A DNA stretch of 64,000 nucleotides, taken from a virus. Numbering within the stretch: position 1 is the first letter of the stretch; each line of letters opens with the position of its first letter. Shown here in pieces: positions 19,146-28,157 of the stretch. Made by a program: the position numbers and the translations under genes. The notes under the pieces were generated by a model, which searched no databases, was not told the DNA's origin, and saw only the letters and a list, made by a program, of their open reading frames with translations. Location of the stretch: IMG/VR virus record IMGVR_UViG_3300020442_003756, positions 1-64,000 of that record, one strand, 5' to 3'.

Positions 19146-19154
19146 ATAAATATA
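19146..19154 (-). promoter_or_regulatory. Class B promoter of the giant fibre (TATATTTAT)
   Basis: TATATTTAT on the minus strand, 70 bases before the ATG, the longest leader found after a class B box. The leader contains TAGGCCTA and a GC-richer stretch, but no clear hairpin with a T-tract. Confidence 0.5.
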
Positions 19155-19171
19155 TAAGATGGAATTAAATA

Positions 19172-22100
19172 TTACTTTTTATCCCTAAGATTGTTGATTT
19201 GTTTTTGTTGTTCTTTAATCGCTTCAATTAATAAAGGAACTATTTTGTCATAGTTAACAGCTTTATATCCATTTTCTCTAGTTTGAACAACTTCTGGTAA
19301 TACTTCTTCAATTTCTTGTGCTATAACACCAATATCAGATCCTTTATTTCCATGAATATATTTAATACCTTCTTCATCTAATTTTTTCCAATCAAAGTTA
19401 ACACCACTTATTTGAAGAACTTTTTCAATTGGATTATCAATTGGTAAAATATTTTCTTTTAATCTTTTATCTGAAGTAGAGTAAGCAACAATATCATTAG
19501 TAGCTTCAATTTTACCTATTGTTGTAGTAGCAGTAATATTTCCAACAGTAAGACCATTACTTACAGTTAAAGAACCACTTACTTCTAAAGCTTGAGAAGG
19601 AGAACTATCATGAATACCAATATAACCAGAACTTCCATCTACAAAGAATGCGTGTGTTGGTGTTGTACCAGTATCTGATTCAACCCTAAAATCAACATTT
19701 ACACTATTATCATTAATAATAACTTCTCCTAATCCTGGTGTTGAACCTGGATTAAGAGCAGAAAATAATCTTCTTGTTCCTACTACTACATCAAATCTAT
19801 CAACAGTACCAACTCTTGAAGCACTAATATTAGTATCACTATCAGGTCCAAATACTATACTTGTTTCATTTGCTGATAATTTTAATTGATCACTATCCTC
19901 ATGCCATTTAATATCGGAAGAACCAGTTATACCACCATTACCACCTAATATTGCAAAAGCTCTATTAGCATCATTAGTAATATCAGCAGCAGCTCCTTTT
20001 TGTCCTTTAGTACCAGTAATACCTTGAGCACCATTTGAACCATTAGATCCATTTTTAACATATTGAACAAGTACATCTTCACTATTAGAAAAAGTACCAT
20101 TTTGTTCTACGTCTGCAGAACTAACATCTAGTAAAGCTCTTGTACCATTAACTGTATTAATAGTATAAGAAGCAACAGTAATTATATCACCAGCTGTTGT
20201 TCCATAAATTATAAATTGAGAATTTTTAGAAAATAAATTATTATGAGTAGCACCATCTGCATCTTCTAAAGCAATTGAAATTTGTGTTGAACTACCTATA
20301 GTTGAATTATTAAATCTAATTTGTCCAGCTGCACCCGCCATATCAGTACTAGTACTATAAGTATAATTTAATCCTGCTGTAGCACCTTTTTGACCAGTTA
20401 TACCTTGAGCTCCAGTAATTCCTTGTGCACCCGTTATACCTTGAGTACCTGTTATACCTTGAGCACCCGTAATACCTTGTACACCTTGTATACCTGTTAT
20501 ACCTTGTGCACCCGTTATACCTTGAGCTCCAGTAATACCTTGAGTACCTGTTATACCTTGAGCACCCGTAATACCTTGTGCACCTGTTATACCTTGTGCA
20601 CCTGTTATACCTTGAGCTCCAGTAATACCTTGGGCTCCAGTAATACCCTGTGCACCTGTTATACCTTGAGCTCCAGTAATTCCTTGTGCACCCGTTATAC
20701 CTTGTGCACCTGTTATACCTTGTGTACCTTGAGAACCTGTAATACCTTGTACACCTTGTATACCTGTTATACCTTGTGCACCCGTTATACCTTGAGCTCC
20801 TGTTTCTCCTGTTATACCTTGAATACCTTGAATACCTTGAGTACCTGTTATACCTTGAATACCTTGTGTACCCTGTGTTCCTTGAGTACCCGTTATACCT
20901 TGGATACCTTGTACGCCTTGAGCTCCAGTAATACCTTGAGCACCTTGAGCACCAGTATCACCTTTATCACCTGTAGTAACAAATGAACATATAATATCTT
21001 CTGAATTACTAAATGGTGAATCTGATGAATAAGCTTCTTGTGAAATATCTATTGTCCACCAACCCGTATTATCAGTTAAATCACTAATAGCAAATAAAAT
21101 AAATTGAGAAGCATCAGTAATATTAGATAACCTAACATGTCCTTTAACGGCTGAACCAACTGAATCTATTGATTGCATGAATGATGAAATATCATTTCCA
21201 TTATCATCAGTATCATCAATATACATTGCGGTAGCACCTTTTTGTCCAGCTGCTGCACCTGAAAGTGAATTTAATCTAACTTTTCCAGTACCTGGATCTG
21301 CTGGTGAAGCCGAAGAACCATCAAAAGTATAATCAAATGTAGCACCCCCAAAATTACCATCAGTACCTTGAGCACCTGTTGTACCTTGGGTACCTGTGGT
21401 ACCTTGAGGACCAACAGTACCAACTCCTGTTGTACCTTGAATACCTTGAGAACCTAAAATACCTTGAATACCTTGAATACCTTGGGCACCAGTTGTTCCT
21501 TGTGTTCCTTCACCTATTTCACCTTTTTGTCCTTTTTCTCCAGTTGCGCCTTGAGCACCGGTAGCACCTTTTTGTCCTTTGGTTCCAGTAATACCTTGAG
21601 TACCTTGGGCACCAACTTCACCTTTTTGTCCTTTTTCTCCTTTTTCTCCTGTTTCACCTTGAGCACCAGTAATACCTTGAATACCTTGAACACCTTGTGC
21701 ACCAACTTCTCCTTTAGCACCTTTTGAACCTTTTTGACCAGTTATACCTTGAATACCTTGAGCACCAGTTGCACCTTTTTCACCTGTTATACCTTGTATC
21801 CCTTGAGCACCTGTTGCACCTTGTGCACCAGTTTCACCTTTTTGTCCTTTTTGTCCTTTTTGACCTGTTATACCTTGAATACCTTGAATTCCTTGTACAC
21901 CTTGTGCACCTGTAGTTCCTTGAATACCCTGAATACCTTGAGTACCTTGTGCTCCAATTTCTCCTTTTTGTCCTTTTTCTCCTGTTTCACCTTGTGTACC
22001 AGTAGCACCTTGTGTACCTGTTTCACCTTGAGCACCCTTTTGTCCTGTAATACCCTGAATACCTTGAGTTCCAGTTGCTCCTTGAGTACCTGTTGCTCCT

Positions 22101-22969
22101 TGAGATCCTGTTATACCTTGAATGCCCTGAGCACCTGTAGTACCTTGAGCACCTTTTGCACCTTCTATTCCTTGTGCACCTGTTATACCTGTAATACCTT
22201 GTGGACCTGTAGCTCCTGTTATACCTTGAACACCTTGAGCTCCTTGTGTACCCGTTGCTCCTTTAGCCCCACTTGAACCAGTAGTACCTTGAATACCCTG
22301 AGGACCTACATTACCTAAATTACCTTGAGGTCCTGTAGCACCTTGTGCACCTGTATTACCAGTTGTTCCTTGTATACCTTGAGCACCTGTAGTACCTTGG
22401 GTACCAGTTTCACCCTGAGTACCAGTAGCACCTTGAGTACCAGTTGTACCTTGTGTACCAAAAGTACCTTGAATACCTTGAGCACCAGTTGTTCCTTGAA
22501 TTCCTTGTTGTCCTGTAGCTCCTTGAGTACCTGTTGTACCCTGTGTACCTGTAGGACCAGTTGTACCACTAATACCTTGAGTACCTGTTGCACCTTGAGC
22601 ACCTGTACTACCTTGAATACCTTGAGCTCCAGTTATACCTTGTGTTCCTTGAATACCTTGAGCACCAGTAGCTCCTTGAGCACCAATAGAAGAATCATAA
22701 TATAAAACACCAGAACCTGTATCAGCTACTAAAACTTGTAATGCATTTGAAGCGGAAGGATTTGATTGAACATTTTCAATTTTAAATTTATCTGCAGAAG
22801 TAGCTAAGTGAAAAGTAGATGAACCAGAAACTGCTAAAGAACCTGAAATGCCAATTTCATATCCAACTGTAGAACTAGGGTTAAATGCATCAAATGATTG
22901 GGATACCTGTAACGCTTCAATAGTTTGTCCCGTTTCTACACCAGTTTTTATTATCTTTTTAAGAGCCAT
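19172..22969 (-). CDS. Collagen-like tail fibre with S74 chaperone (1265 aa)
   Basis: The head (1-50, M-A-L-K-x-x-x-K-T-G-x-x-T-G-Q-T-I-E-A-L-Q) is shared with the 653-residue fibre and probably docks on the same structure. Then Gly-X-Y triplets (about 100-540), one NFGG module (about 540-665), a pure run of G-I-T-G-A-Q units (about 700-860), a beta-rich block, and a C-terminal S74 chaperone with S-D-K-R-L-K (Ser/Lys pair) and I-G-V-I-A-Q-E-I-E-E-V-L-P-E. K-G pairs are common ([10 protein letters not shown]), with Lys in the Y position. Expected to form a trimer and lose the chaperone. It has its own class B promoter 26 bases upstream. Distinct N-terminus from the 2704-residue fibre suggests two different attachment sites. 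Confidence 0.85.
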   Translation of the reverse strand: MALKKIIKTGVETGQTIEALQVSQSFDAFNPSSTVGYEIGISGSLAVSGSSTFHLATSADKFKIENVQSNPSASNALQVLVADTGSGVLYYDSSIGAQGATGAQGIQGTQGITGAQGIQGSTGAQGATGTQGISGTTGPTGTQGTTGTQGATGQQGIQGTTGAQGIQGTFGTQGTTGTQGATGTQGETGTQGTTGAQGIQGTTGNTGAQGATGPQGNLGNVGPQGIQGTTGSSGAKGATGTQGAQGVQGITGATGPQGITGITGAQGIEGAKGAQGTTGAQGIQGITGSQGATGTQGATGTQGIQGITGQKGAQGETGTQGATGTQGETGEKGQKGEIGAQGTQGIQGIQGTTGAQGVQGIQGIQGITGQKGQKGQKGETGAQGATGAQGIQGITGEKGATGAQGIQGITGQKGSKGAKGEVGAQGVQGIQGITGAQGETGEKGEKGQKGEVGAQGTQGITGTKGQKGATGAQGATGEKGQKGEIGEGTQGTTGAQGIQGIQGILGSQGIQGTTGVGTVGPQGTTGTQGTTGAQGTDGNFGGATFDYTFDGSSASPADPGTGKVRLNSLSGAAAGQKGATAMYIDDTDDNGNDISSFMQSIDSVGSAVKGHVRLSNITDASQFILFAISDLTDNTGWWTIDISQEAYSSDSPFSNSEDIICSFVTTGDKGDTGAQGAQGITGAQGVQGIQGITGTQGTQGTQGIQGITGTQGIQGIQGITGETGAQGITGAQGITGIQGVQGITGSQGTQGITGAQGITGAQGITGAQGITGAQGITGAQGITGAQGITGAQGITGAQGITGAQGITGTQGITGAQGITGAQGITGIQGVQGITGAQGITGTQGITGAQGITGAQGITGQKGATAGLNYTYSTSTDMAGAAGQIRFNNSTIGSSTQISIALEDADGATHNNLFSKNSQFIIYGTTAGDIITVASYTINTVNGTRALLDVSSADVEQNGTFSNSEDVLVQYVKNGSNGSNGAQGITGTKGQKGAAADITNDANRAFAILGGNGGITGSSDIKWHEDSDQLKLSANETSIVFGPDSDTNISASRVGTVDRFDVVVGTRRLFSALNPGSTPGLGEVIINDNSVNVDFRVESDTGTTPTHAFFVDGSSGYIGIHDSSPSQALEVSGSLTVSNGLTVGNITATTTIGKIEATNDIVAYSTSDKRLKENILPIDNPIEKVLQISGVNFDWKKLDEEGIKYIHGNKGSDIGVIAQEIEEVLPEVVQTRENGYKAVNYDKIVPLLIEAIKEQQKQINNLRDKK
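20386..20810 (-). repeat. Tandem 18-bp array encoding G-I-T-G-A-Q
   Basis: About two dozen 18-bp units coding mostly for G-I-T-G-A-Q, with a few G-I-T-G-T-Q or G-I-Q-G-V-Q units. Synonymous sites vary between units (GTTATACC, GTAATACC, GTAATTCC on the plus strand), so it is not a very recent expansion. Length change by slippage or recombination would keep the frame. Confidence 0.8.
20975..21362 (-). repeat. NFGG globular module in the second fibre
   Basis: Diverged copy of the module found three times in the giant fibre: D-G-N-F-G-G-A-T-F-D start, G-H-V-R-L-S-N-I-T-D-A-S-Q-F middle, [12 protein letters not shown] end. Boundaries are approximate. Confidence 0.7.
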
Positions 22970-22995
22970 TAGGTAGAATTATATTTTTATTTATT

Positions 22996-23004
22996 ATAAA
23001 TATT
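22996..23004 (-). promoter_or_regulatory. Class B promoter (AATATTTAT) of the 1265-aa fibre
   Basis: AATATTTATAATAAATA on the minus strand, start codon 26 bases downstream. The box plus its right flank forms a palindrome around a central A. Confidence 0.55.
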
Positions 23005-23044
23005 AAACAGAGAAGAATAAGTGTAACCCATTAAAGAAAATAAT

Positions 23045-24985
23045 TTATGAATAAATATAAATATCACCATTTTCGTCTACATACATGTTACCTACTGCTT
23101 GGAATGTTGAAGATCCTGAAATACCATTATTATTAGCAATTGCAGTAACAAAAGATTTTGGTACAAAACCACTTCCAGCACCTGGGTCAAATGATGAAGT
23201 GAATCCCCATCTATTAGCGTTGTAATCAAATCCAAATAATTCTGTATTGGTAGGAGTTGTTTGTTGTATTGCTATACCTCCATCTCCATTTGAAGTAGAA
23301 CCAGAAGCTAATCTAATAAATCTATCAGCTACATTTAAATTACTTTCATGTTGGAAAGAAGCAGTACCTTGAACTGTTAAATCACCTTGTACAACAGCAT
23401 TTCTTGTTACTGTTAAATCTTGATTTATAGTAGCATCTAAACCAACTGTTAAATCTTCCCCAATTGACATTGTAGGAATTGATAAACTATTAGCTAAAGA
23501 AACAGCACCAGAAGAAACTTGAAAATCACTTGAATCAAATGAAGCAATACCTTTATTAGTTGTAGTAGCATCTTCACCTGAAATTGTAATTGTATTATTT
23601 GATCCTGAAGTGTCTAAACCTTCACCAGCTAAAATATTAAATGCTTGAGTTTTTAAATTTACACTTCCAGATCCTAATGACGCAGTATATTGTAAAGTTG
23701 AAGCAATTCCAGTTAAACCTGAACCATCACCTTCAAATGAACCACTAAATGAACCACTTAATTGTCCTGAAGCAGTTACAGCAGTTAAATTTAATTTATT
23801 TAAAGTTGTTTTTGTATCACCTAAGTCAACAACAGTATCACCTAAAGTAAAACTTGATGTTGCTAATGAAGAAGTTGGTAAACCACCTGTTACAACACTT
23901 AATGAACCACCTGAAATTTCAATTGTATTACCATCAACTTGAACACCTAATTTTGTTCCACCACCACCAAATAATGCACCTGAAGACGAAACGGCTGAAG
24001 ATGAAATTTGGAATGAAGTAATACCACTATCAGCAACTCTTACTCCATTTGCTCCTGCTTCTAAAGTGGAACCTGAAACTTGTACAGAAACGGTTGCAGC
24101 ACTACTACCATCAAAACTAAAATCAGTTATACCACTACCATCTGTTAATGCGTTTGTTAATTTTGAAGCTGTAATATCTCCTTTAAATGATCCAGTAAAT
24201 GAACCACTAAATGAACCTGTACCACCTGTTGAAGTACCACTACCAGTAGCAAAAGTATCAAATACGGTATCAACAGCAGTTTGGTAACCAGCTAAAGAAT
24301 AACCAGTACTAATACTAATATCAGCAGCAGAAAATATAGGTGCCATTGATTCAGAAACTGATTGTTCTACAATGGCAAAAGTTGTATTTGTTGTTACTTG
24401 TGTTTTTCCAGTTGGTATACCATTAACACCATCTGAACTTGCAGTTATATAAAAAGAAGCATTAACATTAGAAGTTCTACTTCCAAATTTAGAAATTTTT
24501 AATTGAGCAAAATCACCAACAATAGTTGAACCTGCTGATGAAGTACTAGCTAATGGGAATATCATACCATATGTTCTAGTACCATCTTGATAAGTTGCAT
24601 CATCACTACCAGTAACATCTGTTAATCTAAAAGCTGCATTATTAGGTACAGTTAATGAACCAGATTCAATATAGAATGAATCAGCAGCAGGTGAAATTCT
24701 TGCTAAGGCACCTGAAGTACTTGCAGAAGAATTATCACTAACAGTAATAGTTGAACCAACTATATTTGTAATTGTTGTACCAGAAGGAAAAGCTGAGGAT
24801 TGAACTAATTTTTGTCCAATTAAGGCTTCCGAATAATTAACAGCACCACCAGCATTATTTACTGCATTTGTTATAGTGGGTGAACCACTAGTAAAATCAC
24901 CATTAATTCTTATAAATGAGTTATCACCGTTTTTATAAACGGTAGATGCTATTATTTTTCCAAAGTTAAGTCTATTCGACGCCAT
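23045..24985 (-). CDS. Tail fibre / virion protein, Ser- and Gly-rich (646 aa)
   Basis: No collagen triplets. Composition is beta-rich and dominated by G-S-F-S-G-S-F-T-G-S-F-K-G-type repeats and S-G-S-x-L pairs, as in phage fibre proteins made of repeated short beta turns. Residues about 540-580 (V-x-G-T-A-S-F-Q-H-E-S-N-L-N-V-A-D-R-F-I-R-L) resemble the part of other marine phage fibres that precedes a chaperone, but here the chaperone is missing; the protein ends soon after. It lies between two collagen fibres, with its own class B promoter, so is likely a third fibre component. Confidence 0.65.
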   Translation of the reverse strand: MASNRLNFGKIIASTVYKNGDNSFIRINGDFTSGSPTITNAVNNAGGAVNYSEALIGQKLVQSSAFPSGTTITNIVGSTITVSDNSSASTSGALARISPAADSFYIESGSLTVPNNAAFRLTDVTGSDDATYQDGTRTYGMIFPLASTSSAGSTIVGDFAQLKISKFGSRTSNVNASFYITASSDGVNGIPTGKTQVTTNTTFAIVEQSVSESMAPIFSAADISISTGYSLAGYQTAVDTVFDTFATGSGTSTGGTGSFSGSFTGSFKGDITASKLTNALTDGSGITDFSFDGSSAATVSVQVSGSTLEAGANGVRVADSGITSFQISSSAVSSSGALFGGGGTKLGVQVDGNTIEISGGSLSVVTGGLPTSSLATSSFTLGDTVVDLGDTKTTLNKLNLTAVTASGQLSGSFSGSFEGDGSGLTGIASTLQYTASLGSGSVNLKTQAFNILAGEGLDTSGSNNTITISGEDATTTNKGIASFDSSDFQVSSGAVSLANSLSIPTMSIGEDLTVGLDATINQDLTVTRNAVVQGDLTVQGTASFQHESNLNVADRFIRLASGSTSNGDGGIAIQQTTPTNTELFGFDYNANRWGFTSSFDPGAGSGFVPKSFVTAIANNNGISGSSTFQAVGNMYVDENGDIYIYS

Positions 24986-24999
24986 TTAATTTTTTTATT

Positions 25000-25008
25000 A
25001 TAAATATT
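25000..25008 (-). promoter_or_regulatory. Class B promoter (AATATTTAT) of the 646-aa fibre
   Basis: AATATTTATAATAAAAAAATTAA then ATG; the box ends 14 bases before the start codon. No Shine-Dalgarno. Confidence 0.55.
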
Positions 25009-25044
25009 AAAGCAACTATTAAATGGAACCTTTTTTATCACTTT

Positions 25045-27006
25045 TTAAATAGTGACTTTAAGTATTATTGGACCAAATTGATCAACACTACCTACTTTTA
25101 AAATATTAAAATTAGAACCTAGCGCAAATTGTTGTGATGGTACAAAACTTGTAGAATTACCAGCACCTGTGACACCTAAACCACTCATTACTACTGGATT
25201 AATATTTGACTTACTTCCATATGTACCTGCACCTTCTTGAGTTCCAGCTGGTAATGTTATATTCATTGGTGAAGTTTGTTGATTATTAGCAAATAATCTA
25301 ACACTATTCAATTGACTACTTCCACTTAATCCACCTGGAGCAGTAATTGTTATAGCAGTTACATCACCTGAACTATTAGTTACACTAGCAGAAAAAGCAG
25401 TTATGTAAGCTAATGCATCACCCGAAGAGCCATTACTATTAGCTACTGCACAACTAAAATGATTATCATCAATTCTTGTTATTGCTCTAAGTAAATAATC
25501 TTGACCACCAGCATTTCTTACCATTACAACATCACCATTAGTTAAACCATGATTAGAACTTGTAACATTAAGTGTTGTAGTTACTCTATTCCATGATTTG
25601 CCTCCTAATTGATTTCCTGTTGAAGTTAATTCTAATGTATAATCAGAACCGCCTTGATCAATAATATATCTAATTTGACTATTATAAGAAGTAGAACCAC
25701 CACCTGGTGCAGAACTTCCACTTGCACCTGTAATTCCTTGAATACCTTGAACACCTTGAGCACCAGTTGTTCCCTGAGTACCTTGTGTTCCAGTACCTAT
25801 AATACCTTGTATACCTTGAACACCTTGTATACCTTGAACACCTTGTGTTCCTTGTATACCTTGTGCACCAGTAGTACCTTGTGTTCCAGCACCTGTTATA
25901 CCTTGTATACCTTGTGTTCCTTGTGTTCCTGTAGTACCTTGAATTCCTTGAATACCTTGAATTCCTTGTATACCTTGTGCACCTGTTATACCCTGAATAC
26001 CTTGTGTTCCTTGAGTACCAGTTCCTGTTATACCTTGAATACCTTGAGTTCCTTGAATACCTTGTTGTCCCGTTTGACCTTGTGTACCAGTTTCTCCTTG
26101 AGTACCTGCACCGGTAATACCTTGAATACCTTGAATACCTTGTGTTCCTTGTGTACCAGTAGCACCCTGAGCACCTGTTATACCTTGAGCCCCTGTTGCA
26201 CCTGTAATACCTTGAATACCTTGTGCACCAGTAATACCTTGAGCACCTGTATCACCAGCCGCTCCTTGAACACCTTGGATTCCTTGAATTCCTTGTGTAC
26301 CTGTATCACCTTGAGCTCCAGTAATACCTTGAATACCTTGAATTCCTTGGGTTCCTTGAGCACCAGTAGCTCCTTGAGTTCCAATTGCATCAGCACCTTG
26401 TATACCTTGTATACCTTGTATTCCTTGGGTACCTTGTGTTCCAGTTGAACCACCCGCACCAGTTTCTCCTTGTGTACCTGTTATACCTTGAATACCTTGA
26501 ATACCTTGAGCGCCAGTAGTACCTTGTGAACCACTTATACCAGCAATACCTTGAATACCTTGTGCACCTGTTATACCCTGAATACCTTGAGCACCTGTTG
26601 TTCCTTGAGTACCTCCAGGACCTGAAGGTCCTGTTATACCTTGAATACCTTGAATACCTTGTGTTCCTTGAGTACCTGTAGTACCTTGTGCACCAGTAGT
26701 ACCCTGAGCACTTGCTAAAGAGTTAAAAAATACTTGACCATCAGCTGTATTAATTGCTAAAGCTTCTACTCTACCATCTAAACTACCTGATATATCCGTT
26801 AAACCATGTAAATGGATACCAGAAGTAATTGAACCTGAAGTAAAAGATTGACTAACTTGGAATGAACCAGTTACTAATAATGAGCCTGAAGTTTTAATCT
26901 GGTAATCTTGTATACCCGTAAATGCATCGACAGATTGAGAAACCTGTAGTGCTTCTATGGTTTGCCCAGTTGCGATCCCAGTTTTGGATAATGATTTAAG
27001 AGCCAT
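25045..27006 (-). CDS. Collagen-like tail fibre without chaperone (653 aa)
   Basis: Same docking head as the 1265-residue fibre (M-A-L-K-S-L-S-K-T-G-I-A-T-G-Q-T-I-E-A-L-Q-V-S-Q-S). Gly-X-Y triplets fill about residues 102-430 (GTQG, GIQG, GITG), here with almost no Lys. The C-terminal 220 residues are a beta-rich globular tip (starts S-G-S-S-A-P-G-G-G-S-T, has S-S-N-H-G-L-T-N-G-D-V-V-M-V). There is no S74 motif, so the tip itself must drive trimer formation or a neighbour helps. Likely a shorter fibre anchored at the same site as the longer one. Confidence 0.8.
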   Translation of the reverse strand: MALKSLSKTGIATGQTIEALQVSQSVDAFTGIQDYQIKTSGSLLVTGSFQVSQSFTSGSITSGIHLHGLTDISGSLDGRVEALAINTADGQVFFNSLASAQGTTGAQGTTGTQGTQGIQGIQGITGPSGPGGTQGTTGAQGIQGITGAQGIQGIAGISGSQGTTGAQGIQGIQGITGTQGETGAGGSTGTQGTQGIQGIQGIQGADAIGTQGATGAQGTQGIQGIQGITGAQGDTGTQGIQGIQGVQGAAGDTGAQGITGAQGIQGITGATGAQGITGAQGATGTQGTQGIQGIQGITGAGTQGETGTQGQTGQQGIQGTQGIQGITGTGTQGTQGIQGITGAQGIQGIQGIQGIQGTTGTQGTQGIQGITGAGTQGTTGAQGIQGTQGVQGIQGVQGIQGIIGTGTQGTQGTTGAQGVQGIQGITGASGSSAPGGGSTSYNSQIRYIIDQGGSDYTLELTSTGNQLGGKSWNRVTTTLNVTSSNHGLTNGDVVMVRNAGGQDYLLRAITRIDDNHFSCAVANSNGSSGDALAYITAFSASVTNSSGDVTAITITAPGGLSGSSQLNSVRLFANNQQTSPMNITLPAGTQEGAGTYGSKSNINPVVMSGLGVTGAGNSTSFVPSQQFALGSNFNILKVGSVDQFGPIILKVTI

Positions 27007-27026
27007 GGTTTTATTTTGTATTTATT

Positions 27027-27035
27027 ATAAATATT
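27027..27035 (-). promoter_or_regulatory. Class B promoter (AATATTTAT) of the 653-aa fibre
   Basis: AATATTTATAATAAATA with the ATG 20 bases downstream. The upstream 42-base gap follows the stop of the 369-residue virion gene. Confidence 0.55.
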
Positions 27036-27041
27036 ATTTAA

Positions 27042-28151
27042 TTATTGTCTATCAATGTTTATTAAAATAGTTGTGTCAGTAGTTTGAGAAGTTGGTAATG
27101 GTTGTGCCAATTTCCCAACTGCTAACAATTCATTTGCCTCATTATACATACCAACAGCTGTAACATAAGGACTAAAAAATGAGCTAGTAGCAAAGTTTTT
27201 ATAAACCCCAGTATTAGTCGAACCCGAAATTATTGTTGGGTTTTGTGAATAATTAAATTCATCTTCTGAGATTGTTGCTTTGTACTGCGTTTCATAAATA
27301 GTAAAAGAACTTGAAAATGAAGCAGTTATTTCAGTACATAAAGCAAAATCGGCTATATCATTAGCACCAACTAATCTACCACCATAAGTATCATCACCAT
27401 ATTCTGCTGAATTATATTTTGAAAATTCACCTGTTACTTCTTTTCTGCTACCACCTGTAAGAATAACCATACCATGTTGATAAATAACATTACCAACATA
27501 AATTGAAGATGAATTAAATCTATTTTGTCTTTTTAATCTTCCTTCTCCATCATCAAAATAGCTACCACTTGGGCAAGTTATTCTAAGTGAACCAGGCATA
27601 ATTTGATCTCCATAAAGTTGTTGTGGTATTGACATTATGGCAATTGTTGGTTCAATAACCGAAACACTATATTTATCTATACCATAAATTGCTTTACCAT
27701 AAATTGAACCGTTTTGTGATGGTGTTAATGCATGGTAAGAGCTTGTAGGAAAATATTTAAATGGTTTTAAATCTGACTGTTCATAATTCCAAAAAGCATT
27801 AGAACCAACTCTGCCTTGTATAGTTCCATCTACAGCAAAACTTGCAGTATTCATAGGTTGAACTTCACCGTTACTACTAGAAATATAATTTGTATAATAT
27901 AATTGCTTTACTGAATTATAAGCATCAGAAGAGGTTACTTTAAAATTAAAACCAGTTGAGCCAGATAGGTTAAAAGGATTACCTAAATATCTTTCAATTG
28001 AATAATAATTTGAACCTGTATATTGGTTAGAAGAAGAGATTGATAGCGAAGCAGTAGCTAAAGTGCCACCTCCTTTAAAATGAAACCCTTTAGTTAATTG
28101 TAAGGGAGATATTATTATATCTTGCGAATTGAATTGTTTGTACGCCGCCAT
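27042..28151 (-). CDS. Virion structural protein, paralogue of next gene (369 aa)
   Basis: Beta-rich, Ser/Gly/Tyr-rich protein. Its C-terminal 90 residues (F-N-Y-S-Q-N-P-T-I-I-S-G-S... V-G-M-Y-N-E-A-N-E-L-L-A-V-G-K-L) align with those of the 344-residue neighbour (F-N-Y-S-E-N-P-S-Y-I-S-G-S... V-G-L-Y-N-D-S-N-D-L-L-A-V-A-K-L), so the two are tandem duplicates. The N-termini differ. Position between the giant baseplate/tail proteins and the fibres suggests an adaptor on which fibres sit. Function unknown. Confidence 0.65.
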   Translation of the reverse strand: MAAYKQFNSQDIIISPLQLTKGFHFKGGGTLATASLSISSSNQYTGSNYYSIERYLGNPFNLSGSTGFNFKVTSSDAYNSVKQLYYTNYISSSNGEVQPMNTASFAVDGTIQGRVGSNAFWNYEQSDLKPFKYFPTSSYHALTPSQNGSIYGKAIYGIDKYSVSVIEPTIAIMSIPQQLYGDQIMPGSLRITCPSGSYFDDGEGRLKRQNRFNSSSIYVGNVIYQHGMVILTGGSRKEVTGEFSKYNSAEYGDDTYGGRLVGANDIADFALCTEITASFSSSFTIYETQYKATISEDEFNYSQNPTIISGSTNTGVYKNFATSSFFSPYVTAVGMYNEANELLAVGKLAQPLPTSQTTDTTILINIDRQ

Positions 28152-28157
28152 CCATTC

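Noticed and set aside
25011-25044. Hairpin TCACT/AGTGA after the 653-aa fibre as a terminator
   Set aside because: The stem is weak, and no T-tract follows on the minus strand.
10961-27006. Dense short repeats that look like a CRISPR array at first sight
   Set aside because: The repeats are 9- and 18-bp multiples in frame with the collagen triplets, without unique spacers of constant length and without cas genes.
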